A stretch of DNA of 64,000 nt from contig OX637288.1 in assembly GCA_951799445.1 (NCBI GenBank), forward strand, positions 12,588,501-12,652,500, written 5' to 3'. The position numbers and the translations under genes were made by a program. The stretch comes from Pseudisothecium myosuroides. Lineage: Eukaryota; Streptophyta; Bryopsida; Hypnales; Lembophyllaceae. Below the pieces are notes generated by a model that did not search any database, was not told where the DNA came from, and saw only the letters and a list, made by a program, of their open reading frames with translations. Positions 11,361 through 22,508 of the stretch are shown here, piece after piece (position 1 is the first letter of the stretch; the number at the start of each line of letters is the position of its first letter).

Positions 11361-13119
11361 CGCCGTACAGGGGGAGGACTACACACCACGGGTCCTTAGA
11401 GAGAGCAAAAGAGGTCCCCCACTAAGGGAGAAGCACTCGGAAATTAATACGGACACGTGGGTTGGACAACACAATCCTTAAACATTAAAGACCCCCCGGT
11501 GGGCGGCAAAGCCAAGGCGCGGAGGGGGGAGCTTTAGGATTAGGACAAAACTCAAAGAACTCCCAAGCAAGCTAGCACTTCAAGCAAAGGACTTTAACTG
11601 ACAAGTTAGCGACCCAAGTGACCCAGAAATAAGCCAAATAATATCCAAGACTACTCAAAACTCATAGACACAAAGGAAGAAGGACCCCCAAGACCTTCAA
11701 AAGCTGAAAATAGAACAACAACAGAGCACCACGTGCTCAAAACACCGTGGAAGTGCCTTTGGCTAAAATAGCCAAAAAATCCAACATAAGTTGGACCCAC
11801 GGACCCAAAACATGAATGGGGGTGGTTTTGGAGAGAAATGAGGGCCCTTTTATAGGTTTCCCAAGGCCCTCACCTCCCCTCTTTTAACCTAGGTAACCCT
11901 ATCAACTTGGATTTTCATCCTTATCTTTTAGGATTTTCACGTAGTTTAGATTTTACGCTGGTCCAACACTCTAACTATTGGAGATTAACTCCAAATCGAA
12001 AACCGATTGCGCCATTGGCTTCAGAAGGCCATTTTTAGTCCTGAAATCCTTCCACCCCCTATTCCAATCCCAAAATCCCACCGTAAACTATCGCCAACTG
12101 GAGTCAGTAAAAGAGGTAAAAATCTACTTTTTGGAGGTTACCTTTTCTGACAAAGGTGACTAGCCAGGGTGGTCTGGGAGGTCTCAGGGAGTAAGAAAAG
12201 GCCCTTCGTTGACTTCGTTCCGACTTCGTGTGCTCCCGGGACGCCGGTCAACTCCACGTAAATTTCGCCACGTGGATAATTCGAAAGAATGTCGGTGATT
12301 CGGCCGTCTCCCGCTATCGAAACACCACGAAACTCGTCGGGGCGCGTTATTAGCATAAAAAAAACTATCCTAATTTTTAGTGAGATTTTATCGCTACCTG
12401 GGTAATTATCGTGAATTTCCCATCGTGGTTTTAGGCGGTTGACCGTCCGGAAGGAGTATTTCTTCAATCCAGAAAATTCCGAAACTTCTTGAGGAACCTC
12501 TCATGGGGTTTCCCAAGAGATTTGCAAGTTCACATCTTGATCTTTCATGTCTTGATACGGAGGGCAAAAGATACCTCCATTGGTTTATCGGCAGTCAGGG
12601 AATCTTCCGCATACGGGGGAATCTTGGCAAATGGATTTTGCTTTTGACTTCCCGGTATCTAAGATCCAAGATCACAATCCGGTGACCATAGATTCCTCCA
12701 CTGGCCTGTCTTGCGAAAGTGACACTTGCAAGCTAACAATTGGGGTTTCTACTATTCGTCGATGGGATGGGGAAACTGAAACCTCTCTTGGGGAATCTAC
12801 CTAAGAATCTCCCTAGACCTCCCTCAGACCAATTTAGCCCAGCTTGGTCACTTGCATAGTGATTTTAGGCTATTTTAGGTAAGAACCCTCAAACCTTCTA
12901 GTTCCCACTACTTCTATGGCTCCAACCTATTTACAAGTGGATTTTAGGACTATTTTAAGGAGAAAAGGCTATTTAGGACCAAAGGGCATATTGGTATGTA
13001 ACATGTCCATTCTAGTTTTACACTCTTTTTAGGGCTTTTTGTGTATAATTATGACTTAATTTGTACAATCTAAGAAAAAAAAAGACTATGAGTCCCAAGT
13101 GACGAATTGGGAGCTCACA
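11360..13119 (-). repeat. right LTR-like terminus, minus orientation
   Basis: Read from 13119 on minus it starts TGTGAGCTCCCAATTCGTCA and carries the same succession of landmarks as 6053-7750, including CCTATAAAAGGGCCC, TTTTGGGTCCGTGGGTCC and GGTCTTGGGGGTCCTTCTTC. It ends close to the ACCCACCCTTGG landmark that begins the adjoining region. Just inside the end TCCCAA and TTGGGA can pair as a small hairpin. Confidence 0.7.
11846..11856 (-). promoter_or_regulatory. TATA box of the right LTR-like terminus
   Basis: On minus, CCTATAAAAGGG is a consensus plant TATA box about 1.27 kb from the TG end. The downstream leader is conserved in the other copy. It probably marks the U3/R boundary of an LTR. 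Confidence 0.5.
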
Positions 13120-13124
13120 CTACT
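13120..13124. repeat. target-site duplication CTACT, right copy
   Basis: Exact repeat of 3549-3553 directly after the GCTCACA end of the insertion. Confidence 0.8.
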
Positions 13125-14070
13125 CCAGCCGCACATGCAAAGACGTTTCAGACTATTGGAAGATCAATGTGCTGAATGTAAGAGTGAAGGACTTCCATGA
13201 CAGTTTGCTAGAGAGTTTTTCATGGCTATCCACGAGTGGTTTGGCAGCAAGCCGTAGATTCAGCCCCCTCACGTGCGTGACTTACTTTCTCCTTCAGATG
13301 GCAATTTCCAGAGCACTTAGCAAGGACAGCAGCAGGACACTAAGGAGGCAGAGAGTGAACCTGATCCGGAAGATGTTGACGTGCATCAGAATGCCGCCGC
13401 GGATAGTACAAGTGCAAGCTCACTGCGACGCTCTACATTTCCACAGAGCTCTTCGTCTCCTCCACGGGGGACAAGATTTCCTTAGAGCTCCTCCTCGCCT
13501 CCACGGGGGACACCTCCTCTAGTCGGCTTTGGCAGAGCCATATCACACTCATTCACAAGGTTGCCATTAGGTGCAGTCCTCCACGTCCTCAGTTCCTTTG
13601 GAAATACTGCACCTGCTGTAGGGCGCCATGTACTCAGTTCCTCTACAAACACCGCGAACGCAATGTAGCGACGCCCCAGCAACACCGCAGTGCAAAGGAA
13701 AAATTTATCAGGCCACTCCATCATCGCTGAGGCCACCAAAACAACAAGCACATCCATGGCCTCACAAGTGAAAGGCATAGCAGGTGCAAGTTTGGAGGTT
13801 GAGAAATCTAAAATGGACGTGCAACTTCGTCTATTCACTGAGCAAATGACTTATCAACGCGAAAGAGACGAACGCCTCCATGAGCATGCATCCAAAGCAA
13901 ACAAACATTCAAGGCTTTCCATACTAAAACAAGGTGAAATGGTGAATTGTTTGTCACAGCTGACCACTGTGTTAGGCAGGGGCTTGACAAATGCAAGCGC
14001 TAGTGGAATACAGAGTGCTGAAAACTACAATACGGACTGCTTTACTACAGGCAACCCCGGACTAAAGTAG
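13125..14070 (+). pseudogene. Harbinger Myb/SANT protein, 3' part
   Basis: This resumes the trihelix reading frame (SSRTCKDVSDYWK) broken at 3553. After about 15 codons the conserved continuation jumps frame: CAECKSEGLP, then a stop, then QFAREFFMAIHEWFGSKP and a second stop. The reading continues through an acidic region (TEEAESEPDPEDVD type) and two SSSPPRGT repeats. The last part, 13690-14070, is an open C-terminal segment with a predicted coiled coil (VEKSKMDVQLRLFTEQMTYQ, then RERDERLHEHA), typical of the dimerising tail of plant Harbinger Myb-like proteins. With the frameshift and several stops it cannot give a full protein. Opposite it at 15249-16598 lies the transposase, the normal divergent or convergent partner. 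Confidence 0.75.
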
Positions 14071-15248
14071 ACGGCAGCGTTCACCACTCCTGGCACTACT
14101 CGCTTCGCCCCCTCCGCTGCTGGCAACCCTGTACAAAACAAAACTGACGCAACAGACAAGCAAACAGAGGAGCAGTATTTACAAGATTGAGGCGTTTGGA
14201 CTGCTACTGCTACGACAACTTTAGCAATCGATGATGAACTCTGCACGACTGCCTGGCCAAAAACGTCACTCTTGCCTTCTTTCTGCACACGGAGTATACG
14301 GGGATTAGTAAAATAGAGGACCGTCACTTTTCTAAACTGAACGTTCCTTATGCAGGTTGAACTTACTAGAGGACAGCAGTACTAGTTCTCTGTAGTTTTG
14401 TAAGCCCTATCCGTCGCTAGGGGATCACTTCAAACTTTGCGCGGTCACTACCTTTAGGACAACGGCACCTGTCATTGGGGTCCGTCACTTCTACTGCAGT
14501 GTGCTCTCTGTACAGTTGGATAAGCTACTAAATAAAGGCCACTGATTTTTGTGTGAATGCATTGTCAAACTCGTTTTCTCTAGCCAACCTCAATGTCACT
14601 GCGGACGGTCTATGGTCAATTTTTTTTAAGTACAACAGAAGTCGCTATTTCAGAGCACCTTCACGTCACACATACTGAAAACGAAGACACCATGGTGTGA
14701 TCAGCGAGGATATGTCATAATGATGATGTGTAACTTCTCCCAATTTGCATTCCCAATTACAGTCTTAGCTGTCGCTACAGGAATGCCGGAAGAAAAAAAA
14801 AACGACAAAGGAGGAACCTTCTCATCGTACTACTGCTGAGACTGTAATTCTAATCACCTCAACAGAAACTCGAAGCTTTGGACGGGACTAGTTGCAAACG
14901 GTAACTCTGTATTACTTTCACAAAACTTGTTGTCATATAGTCAAAGGTAGGCTATGGAACTCCAGGAATGACAGAAGGGAACTCCGCTATTTTACTAAGG
15001 ATTACATATATTATTCCTGAGTTCGACTTGTCCACATTTCGGCTTCTGGAAAGCCATGAAACTGACTCGATGACCCTCTTCAGGAGAAGTCGGGAAATGC
15101 AAAGCGACAGGTTGGGAAGGTACATGTGCACAATCAGTCCTTCTCTGTTTGGGCTCCAGGGGTCCAGATAACTCCAGTTCTAACAAAATGTCTCCTTCTC
15201 GTCAAATGAGATTACATGAGAGGATGGAGTCGACACTCACCGAGGTCT
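14071..15248. other. spacer between the two Harbinger genes
   Basis: Between the 3' end of the Myb-like gene and the 3' end of the transposase there is about 1.2 kb without recognised coding sequence. The two genes converge here. The small open frames in both directions have no family resemblance. Confidence 0.5.
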
Positions 15249-16598
15249 TCAGGCATTGCCGCAGCGCCTTGTCATCAAGTACACTCCAAGCCTCTCGCGT
15301 TTGTCCAGGACTTGGACACTCCCAGCGTCATCCTCCAAGGACTCTAGTGCAGGGCGGCGATGGCTTGCTCTTGACAGAGGCTCTTCTTCATAACCTTCCA
15401 TGGCGAGGACTTCAAGGAACTCCTCCACTTCCTCATGAGACTGGCGCAGAAGAATGTTATGGATGATAGCATTGCAGACAACAATGTCAGGCAAAAAAGT
15501 CAATAGCAATTTAGACTTCCCTTGCAACTCACGAAACGATTGTTTGAGGATCCCAAAAGCATTCTCTACAACGCAGCGGCCCTTTTTCAATTTCCAATTG
15601 AAAAGTCTCTCAGCAAGGGACATGTATTGCCCTTCCATGTGAAGCACAAGCAACCACGGGAGTAATGGAAACTCGAAGTTTGCTAGAAGGTAAGGTGAGA
15701 AGCCGTCTACCGAATCAGCAGCGTCCAGGAGGTGGCCTTGTAATGCCAAATGGAACAACGATGACCATTGAAGCATGCGGCCATCATTGGTAGAGCCAGA
15801 CATGTCGACATACAAATCCAAAAACCTTTTGTCACCATCCACCACAGCTTGACAATTAATATTGTAGCCACCACTTTTGTAATAAAAGTAGTCAGCAGGA
15901 GCAAACGCTAGTTTTGAAATGGATATGTGCACACCATTGAGGGCTCCAACAACGGCTAGCAATGAGCACAAGCTGCTGAATTTTCTTTGAATCTCCCTCA
16001 GCTTCTCTCCCGTAGGCCATGCAATCTCATGCCACAAACAATCGTTGATGGCATGCATGAGTTCTCGAAGAATCTTTGAAATTGTGCTCCTCCCAATTGC
16101 AAACAACTCATTGCAAATTGTGAAGTTTGCTCCGTGAGTTAATTTAAAGAGAGTGCAAGCAACACGCACGAGGACCGGAACTGCTAACCTGTACATCGCG
16201 TCCTTTCTCTCAATGTGAGGCTTTATGACCTCAGTGAGAGCAAAAACCGCTAGTTTTGTCATCCTGAATATGGACAGCTAGCGCTTGCTATCATACTGTT
16301 CCTTAACAAATTTTGAAAACCATGTTGTGGCACGCGGCTTCACCCAAAAACGCAGCTCATCAAGAAAGGCATTCAGCGATGCACAGAAAGTGAAGTCGTC
16401 AAATGTGGCCCTCACGAAGGATGACGTATTGCAAACTTGGTGGTGCTAGGTGCGGCAGATTCTTGACAACATATTGTCATCGTCTCCCTCACTGTCTAGA
16501 ATCACTGATGGTCTGGGCAGCTCAGCAGCATTCATGAGCAACTGAATGAGCCAAACGGCAAACGCCAAGGCCGTCTTCCGGTTTCGCAATTCATCCAT
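15249..16598 (-). pseudogene. PIF/Harbinger DDE transposase, inactive
   Basis: This belongs to the HARBI1/DDE_Tnp_4 family, which cuts and pastes DNA with three acidic residues. The longest open part (337 codons, start at 16262) has the helix-turn-helix-like NELFAIGRSTISKILREL, then GALNGVH, GSTNDGRML and VVENAFGILKQSF. The usual GAIDGTH has become GALNGVH, so the first catalytic aspartate is asparagine (residue 109); the second Asp (160) and the Glu (233) remain. Upstream, in the same frame, an ATG at 16598 opens a normal N-terminus (MDELRNRKTALAF) that runs to 16262 through TAG stops at 16448-16446 and 16280-16278. The intact ancestor would have had about 450 codons. Two nonsense codons and a lost catalytic residue make it non-functional. 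Confidence 0.85.
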
Positions 16599-17179
16599 GT
16601 CAACGGTGTCGGGTAGAGAGGAGCGCGCTTAGGGAACACACGGGGTGTCTAGCTGCAAGTTGTTGAATGATATGGGTCGGTTTCTTGAAAACTCGAATCT
16701 TCACTTGAATCTTCACTTGATCTTCCGTTGGCCTATCCTGTAGTGGCTCTATAGGGCCAAGGGTAAGGGTGTGTGATAAGAAACAAGTCCTCGGACGGGT
16801 AAAACGGGACGGCCAAACCACGAGCTGACCGTCCGAAAGATTGGCTCCTAAATTTCAAACCCACGGCGACCAGGAAGCGCCTTTCACCAGTGGGAACAAC
16901 ATAAAAGATCGACCATGTGGGTGATCAATTCCACTTCGTCGCCACAAACATAAAACGGGGCTTTATTGGATACCCACAAGCCCGCAACAGGTTTTACAAA
17001 GCAGAAAGGAAATATGCAACTAGCCTCCAAAATCGGCTGGGAATAACATAAAAGACAACGAGCCACAAGCCACAACACATTGAAGATCCCTTTAAGGATC
17101 TTCAAGTCTTCAAAATCTTGAGTCTTGAGTCTTCAAACCTTCCTTCATTCGAATTTGAAGAAATCCGAACTAGTTTCAA
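16599..17179. other. non-coding stretch after the Harbinger genes
   Basis: About 0.6 kb of mixed composition. The terminal inverted repeat of the Harbinger element should lie here or a little beyond, but I could not identify it with confidence. No gene is seen. Confidence 0.4.
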
Positions 17180-18010
17180 AAGAAACTATTTCCCCACACA
17201 AGCTGCCATCTTCAAACTAGTGCCACATTTGATCTACAAGCTTAAATTCTAAGTGTCTTATCTTTTTGGAAAGCTAATAACATAATACAACTATCCTATA
17301 AATTTCAACTCAAACTAAGCTACTGTCCAAAAGTTATTAGCGAGCAAAGTAGAGGTCCTCTTCTCCCTTAGCAACCAACTACTGCTTCTTCAAAACTCAA
17401 TAACTTTTGTTTAATAACTCCAAATCACAAGTGTGATAGCAATTTGGAAAGCCCTCCCTACCATCTACAACTTGTGAAAATTTCACTACAATCCAAACTA
17501 CTGTCCAAAAGTTATGAGGTGTAGGGTCTTGGCTTTCTCAATTAAGAAGGCAAGAAACACCTCAAACTTTATTACTACTTAACTTTTGCATATTAAGCTC
17601 AAATCACACAAATGAACTCATTCTAGAAAGGTGAGCTCATATTCTAACTACTCCCAAAGTTTCAACTTCAACAAAACAACTGACCCAAAGTTGTGGCCGT
17701 CGAAGTCTCGGCCTTCCTCCTCCAAGCTCAATCTTTGCTCCAAGCTTCAGCAGATGATAACTTCTCACTCCAAACTCCAAATCACAAATTTAATAGCTTC
17801 TTAGAAAGCTATAAACAAGATCTACAAACCCTCTAAGTTTCAAAATGAACAAGCAAACGACGCAAAAGTTATGGCTTGATGAAGCCTCTGCCCTCTCAAT
17901 GGAAGGCCTTGGGTCTTCACAACTTCAAACCTTAATAACTTTTTGCTCACAACTTCAATTGCAACTTGCAAATACTCTATGGAAAGCTCTCATCATCAAG
18001 AATAATATAC
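17180..18010 (+). repeat. degenerate 179-bp tandem satellite, 4-5 units
   Basis: The phrase CTGTCCAAAAGTTAT and variants (CTGACCCAAAGTTGT, CGACGCAAAAGTTAT) recurs at 17323, 17501, 17680 and 17859, at 178-179-bp spacing. Each unit also has a TCAAATCACA... phrase, a GGAAAGCT phrase and a TTTCAACTT or equivalent phrase in the same order. Copies are clearly diverged but length is rigidly kept. There is no coding content; the small open frame at 17845-18045 is a by-product. Confidence 0.75.
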
Positions 18011-18420
18011 TCAAATTTCATTACTCAAAAATCCATGCTCCATGAGCTACATACATAACAAGTTTCGGTCCTTTCAACCTCTCCTCCACACACACAAAAC
18101 TCTCCCTTCCTACCCAACTCAAAAGATTCCTCTCCCTCTTTTTCTCCCCTCTCTAAGGTGGTGGTGGGAGCACATCAGCCCATACCCCTTATCTCCCTAC
18201 CTAAGACCCCACCAAAGATCCCATCTACTTCCCTATTCACACTCATTTTTCTCTTCTAACTCCTTGGCTATTTTATTTAGTTCAAAACTATTCACACACA
18301 TCTATCAAAGCCAATATAAACTAGAAATTAAAGGAAACAAATGCAAGGCAAGCAATCGTAGGATAGCCACGTGCCACTAGAGTGTTTAAAACTATCTGGA
18401 ATCACTCTTCGATCGCCAAG
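18011..18420. other. C/T-rich non-coding stretch
   Basis: Pyrimidine-rich on the plus strand (CTCTCCCTTCC, CCTCTCCCTCTTTTTCTCCCC), between the satellite and the SINE-like sequence. No gene or structured repeat is seen. Confidence 0.4.
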
Positions 18421-18427
18421 TCGTGAC

Positions 18428-18690
18428 CTTGGTCGGCCGGAAAGCGGTGGTCAAAGGCGTTCCGCTGGTCCGGAATCGTGGGTTCGAACCCCGATGGGAC
18501 CGTCGAGCGGCGGGGCGCCACGGCTTGGCACGCTGGTGAAGAGGCAGGAAACAAAGGCCGACTGCCCGCTACCTACCCCCTGAGCTGTGCTTCGCACTAT
18601 GACAAGAATTAAAACGTGGTTCTCACCACGACCAATCCTTTTAGTTCTAATCACTCTTTTATTAAAAACAAACAAATATATATATAAATA
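18428..18690 (+). mobile_element. tRNA-like SINE (or degenerate tRNA gene)
   Basis: 18431-18501 folds like a tRNA: GGTC at the 5' end can pair with GACC at the 3' end, an anticodon-type arm TTCCG/CGGAA closes a 6-base loop, and a T-arm contains GGTTCGAACCCC, an excellent RNA polymerase III B box at 18481-18492. GGCCGGAAAGCGGT...AAAGG upstream resembles an A box of the leucine/serine tRNA type. The A-to-B spacing is right for internal transcription. A unique body follows and runs into an AT-rich ATATAT tail near 18675-18695, the usual SINE plan. The anticodon loop is not of canonical size, so a working tRNA is unlikely. Confidence 0.5.
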
Positions 18691-18699
18691 TATATATTT

Positions 18700-19600
18700 A
18701 CATGATGGAAGGATTTCCATCAGGACAACGGAGATTGTGCCTGCTGCTAAGCTCTGCAAAACGAATCAAAAGTGGTAGGGTTTATGGCTGGGTTTAAGAC
18801 TACGTCGCCCTTGTAGACGACCAAAAGGAATTTGATTGCTCCCAACTACGGGCCCGACCACAATGCAGACAATGGCGGTGACATATAAGATCGGAGCATG
18901 AAGGCGATTTCCGCACAACAACACCTCTACAGTATCCACTTTGCAATTACGAGCGGCAACACGTCTACTATACCGGTTACAACAAGTCTTCTTCACAGAG
19001 AACGTCAACTTCTCTCGGGCTACTCGACAACTATATCTATGTTACGGACTGAGGAACAAAATCACTCTTTTATTTCCAAATGCATAGGAATCAAAGGTGA
19101 AGTTAACGAACCTCAGGTTCTGCAGCGGGCGCAGCAATGGTTGCCGGAAAAGGAACCGAACCCGATTGTTGAATTTTTCTTCCGACCGTGCACTTCTCGA
19201 CCGCGACTTCACTTCTGCTGCATCAAAGACACGAAAATGAGCGCCCGCTTCCACCAAATCTGTTGAACCGCCATGCAAGCTCCACAAATCGCGACGCCTA
19301 CCTCCACTGCAAAAACAACCCAAAACCACAGAAAAACGCAAGCGCAGAAGACGGCCACAACTAAGTGATTCCTCTCAAGCCGCGGAAGTTGCGCTAGCAG
19401 TGTGAACAACCAACAGATGCAAGCCAACGCGCTACGTAAATCACCTAAGAGCGCCGGCAGGGTGAATGGTCTCATTTGCAAACAAGAAACCCTACTTCGT
19501 AGTCGCGCCATCCCCTGCCTCGCAGTGTGAATCAGGAACAAGTTCTTTTGGTCGCCGTTCTTAACTTCTAATCTGCGCTCCTACTTGGGAACAGGTGGGA
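18700..19600. other. GC-richer island with hydrophobic open frames on minus
   Basis: This stretch is richer in GC than the AT-rich DNA to its right. Minus-strand open frames at 19541-19209 (110 codons) and 19008-18766 (80 codons) contain membrane-like segments, such as LRSALACICWLFTLLAQL and HAPILYVTAIVCIVVGPVVG. I recognise no family, and the frames are short with no clear splice signals linking them. It could be a decayed gene, a captured fragment or chance. Confidence 0.25.
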
Positions 19601-20048
19601 ACATACCCTTAGTTATCTCTGCATGTACAATGTGTTGGAAAATTTGTTCTCTGCATATTTGGTAATATAATATGTCCGAAGTAGGTAGTATTTCAAATTG
19701 GAGTATGGATTTTAAAAATCAAAGTTAGAATGACTATTTTATAAAACTTTGAGAATGTATGAGAGGAGAATTACCAAATTGGATAAAATTAAATGTTAAT
19801 TTTGTAATGCAATCACATATTCTAAATCAGCTTATAAAAAAATAAAGGATCAAAAGCCAATTTTCAAATTGTTAACCTAGAATATGCCCAAGCATAAAGA
19901 GGTAGTTCAATAGACAGTGTAGAATAAAGTCCAAAAAAGTAGTCTAGCAATTAGAATAATAGAAAGAATTTCTTAACTCTTATGTTGTACTGTTCGATTA
20001 GGATTCACTATTGGCAAACTATTTTAAAGTAGTCTCTCTAGATTGAAC
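19601..20048. other. AT-rich repeat DNA, no gene
   Basis: Composition drops sharply to AT-rich from about 19600. No coding frame or recognisable element before the TTAA element at 20049. Confidence 0.5.
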
Positions 20049-20960
20049 TTAATCCCTAAAGGACCAAAGTCCCCTCGAGGAACACTCGGGATTTCGGGAC
20101 CTGAAATTTTGAATTGATTTTTTGAAACTTTTTTTGAAGATAGGAAATCACATTAGTTTTTTTAAAATATAATTTTTTTTTCAATTGGTGCCCGGGAGCA
20201 AAAGTCATGCCACTTGAAGTCAAAAATGCAATTCGCCGGGTAGAAAAAAAAAATTAGAATTTTTTTTTTTTTTTTTTTTCATTTTCCCCCCTCAAAGATC
20301 ATGTTTTTGTCTACATTTAAAGCTTTAATTCATTCTATTTGGACTCAAAATGAGAAAGTTATGGACAATCTTGTTTTTCGGGCAATCTACGCATCTTCTT
20401 CAAAAAACAACTTATAGAATTCATTTTTGAATGCAATTTTCAATTTTTTTCAATTTTTTTTACAAGGTTAATTTTGTTTGCAAGAACAATCCCACCGTTG
20501 GAATTATGGTGTTTTAATTCCACCTAAGAGCTATTAACGATTTAGTGTTTTGTTCAATTTTGGTTCTACTTTCTACTTAACAATTTTTTTATATGTGAAA
20601 ATCAAGTTTTGACATTCTGAAATTTTTTCCCCCGACTCTCAACCCAAATTTTCAATATAAAAAAATTTAACTTTATGGTGTGTAGTGCAAAAAAAATCCA
20701 CAAATGGCCATCAAAGTCATCTGAAATTGCAGGCCACAGTTCAAAAAAACTTCTTTTTCCAACTTCAAATGCTAATATCTTCCAATCTGTACGGTCAAAC
20801 TCCATGAAATTTTTACCACATGATCTAAGACAAGTGAAGTAAAAGATCCTATGGTTGGATTCTAAAAAAATATTTTTTGGTTTAGGGAGTGATCGCAGCA
20901 GAAAATGGCAATTTTCAGTGGTTTTGGAGCTAGAAATTGCCTTGGTCCTTTAGGGGTTAA
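20049..20960 (+). mobile_element. TTAA-flanked non-autonomous element, copy 1
   Basis: Left end TTAATCCCTAAAGGACC, right end GGTCCTTTAGGGGTTAA, so it has inverted ends of at least 13 bp enclosed by TTAA on both sides; length 912 bp. The interior is AT-rich and non-coding. It contains phrases shared with other copies, notably TTGAGTCCAAAT-type and AAGATCCTATGGTT-type sequences and a GAAAATGGCAATTTTCAGTG phrase close to the right end. TTAA at both boundaries with CCC-type inverted ends is the pattern of piggyBac-superfamily elements; no transposase is present. Confidence 0.65.
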
Positions 20961-22508
20961 AGCTAGGCATTGGAGTCTGAGACAAATTATTACTAATTCT
21001 TCTTGCATTCATTATATTTGTACAATTTTTGTATCAAATCAATGCAAAATGATCAATATAACAATGTGCGTAGAAGTCTTGGTAGCAAGCCCCTCATTTC
21101 ACACAACTAATAGATCTAGGAGCAAGGAAGGACATATGTGCTAGACTTAATGACTTAGATTCATTTTCAGTGGCAAGGTTCGTGAACGATGTAGAGCAAT
21201 CTCTAAAGGAACATGAAATGCGCTTTATTTTAAGAATGATAGTTTTTAATATTTTTTATTGTGTAAACACTTTTAATAGTGCCAAGCTCAAAAGATGTGA
21301 CAATTGGATTTTGGATATGAGATTTGGACATTCAACATGAAGACAAGTCACATCCATTTGGCTTCTTTCGAGTATCCTCGCTTTTGCTCATCTTGTCATT
21401 AGAATTGTTGGATTGAACATCTTTAATTTGACAAATTTACACTTAAAACATCCATTTGGATGTGGTGGATGTCAATTGCTTCCGCTTGCAATGTCTACCA
21501 TTGTAACTAGGGATTTATTTTTGGTAGATGAATGCATTAGAAATCATTTGGGGGTCTGGAAGGTCTTTTAAGAAGTAGTTGGGCAAGGGTTGAAGTGTGA
21601 CTTTTGAGGTGGGCATGCTTCTAGCAACGACTATTTTAAGGTGGGCAGTCCTTTAAGGTACCCCCCCCATTTCCGACCAGTGATCCATTCCCGACCTATA
21701 GGTGCACGTATTTTTGACCCCGCTTAGAATGCATTTTTTTTTGTTTTCAAGGTTGGAACTAATAAATACATGACACATGTCCCAAGTTGTGAAAAAAAAT
21801 AGGAATTAATGATTAGGTAAAAAGTTATTGAATGATCGGAATTGGAAGAGTCTAGACATTGGCCATGGGTCCGATGCACTTTTTGCCTCCCAAAATTCAT
21901 AGTAATTTCAATTCAAGCGATAAAATTACCAATTTTTTTGCAATCCATGTCATTTCTATTGATGTACCTTTGAAAAATATTTGTTTTGCCTTCACTACTC
22001 CAGATCACATCGGAATTCCTTATTCGGTCAATTATGGGGTGGATTTACCTTAAATGTCTCTATATTTATGTGGTATTGGGCATATGTTGAAGGAGCATAT
22101 GTGTCAATGTTGGTGACTAATGCTATCAAACCAACCATGCCTTGATCAAAAAATGAGTGGACTTGTGAACAAGTGGTCCTCTCTTGTTGGGCACAAAATT
22201 TATAATTGATTACCTAATGAACATGTGTACAAGAAATTCAAGTGCTAGTAAAAGCCATTTTCAACTCTAGTAGTGCCAATAAAATTACTAATTTATTCAC
22301 TAGGACCAAGTGTAACATTTGACAAACATTGTACGCATTCTATCGTGATTGAAGCTAAGCAAGCTCCTGCCTCATTGGACATACTCCTACAAATTTTTAC
22401 ATGATTGGCAACATGGCACTGTTTGTAACACTTGTCACAACTTAGACAATGTCCTTTGTTTCCCAATTGGTTGTCCTATTAAGGCCTTTCAGAGACCCCA
22501 AAAGTTTT
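20961..22508. other. AT-rich spacer, no gene
   Basis: About 1.5 kb of AT-rich sequence with a C-run at 21661-21668. No convincing open frame, RNA gene or end structure. Confidence 0.5.

Larger units (their letters stand above)
3554..13119. mobile_element. 9.57-kb non-coding LTR-type insertion, internally inverted
   Basis: The insertion starts TGTGAGC and ends GCTCACA, and CTACT flanks both sides. It interrupts the Harbinger Myb/SANT frame, which joins in phase when the insertion is removed. No gag, protease, reverse transcriptase or integrase motif is visible in any frame, so it depends on proteins from elsewhere. Its right terminus (13119 running down to about 11400 on minus) is repeated in the opposite direction at 6053-7750 on plus. 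Its left arm (3554 to about 5300) is likewise repeated in inverted orientation at about 11360 down to 9100. Several minisatellites fill the remainder. TG...CA ends, a 5-bp duplication and a TATA-type promoter fit a large non-autonomous LTR retrotransposon; the inverted internal copies do not fit a simple LTR-internal-LTR layout. It may be two rearranged or nested copies. Confidence 0.75.
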
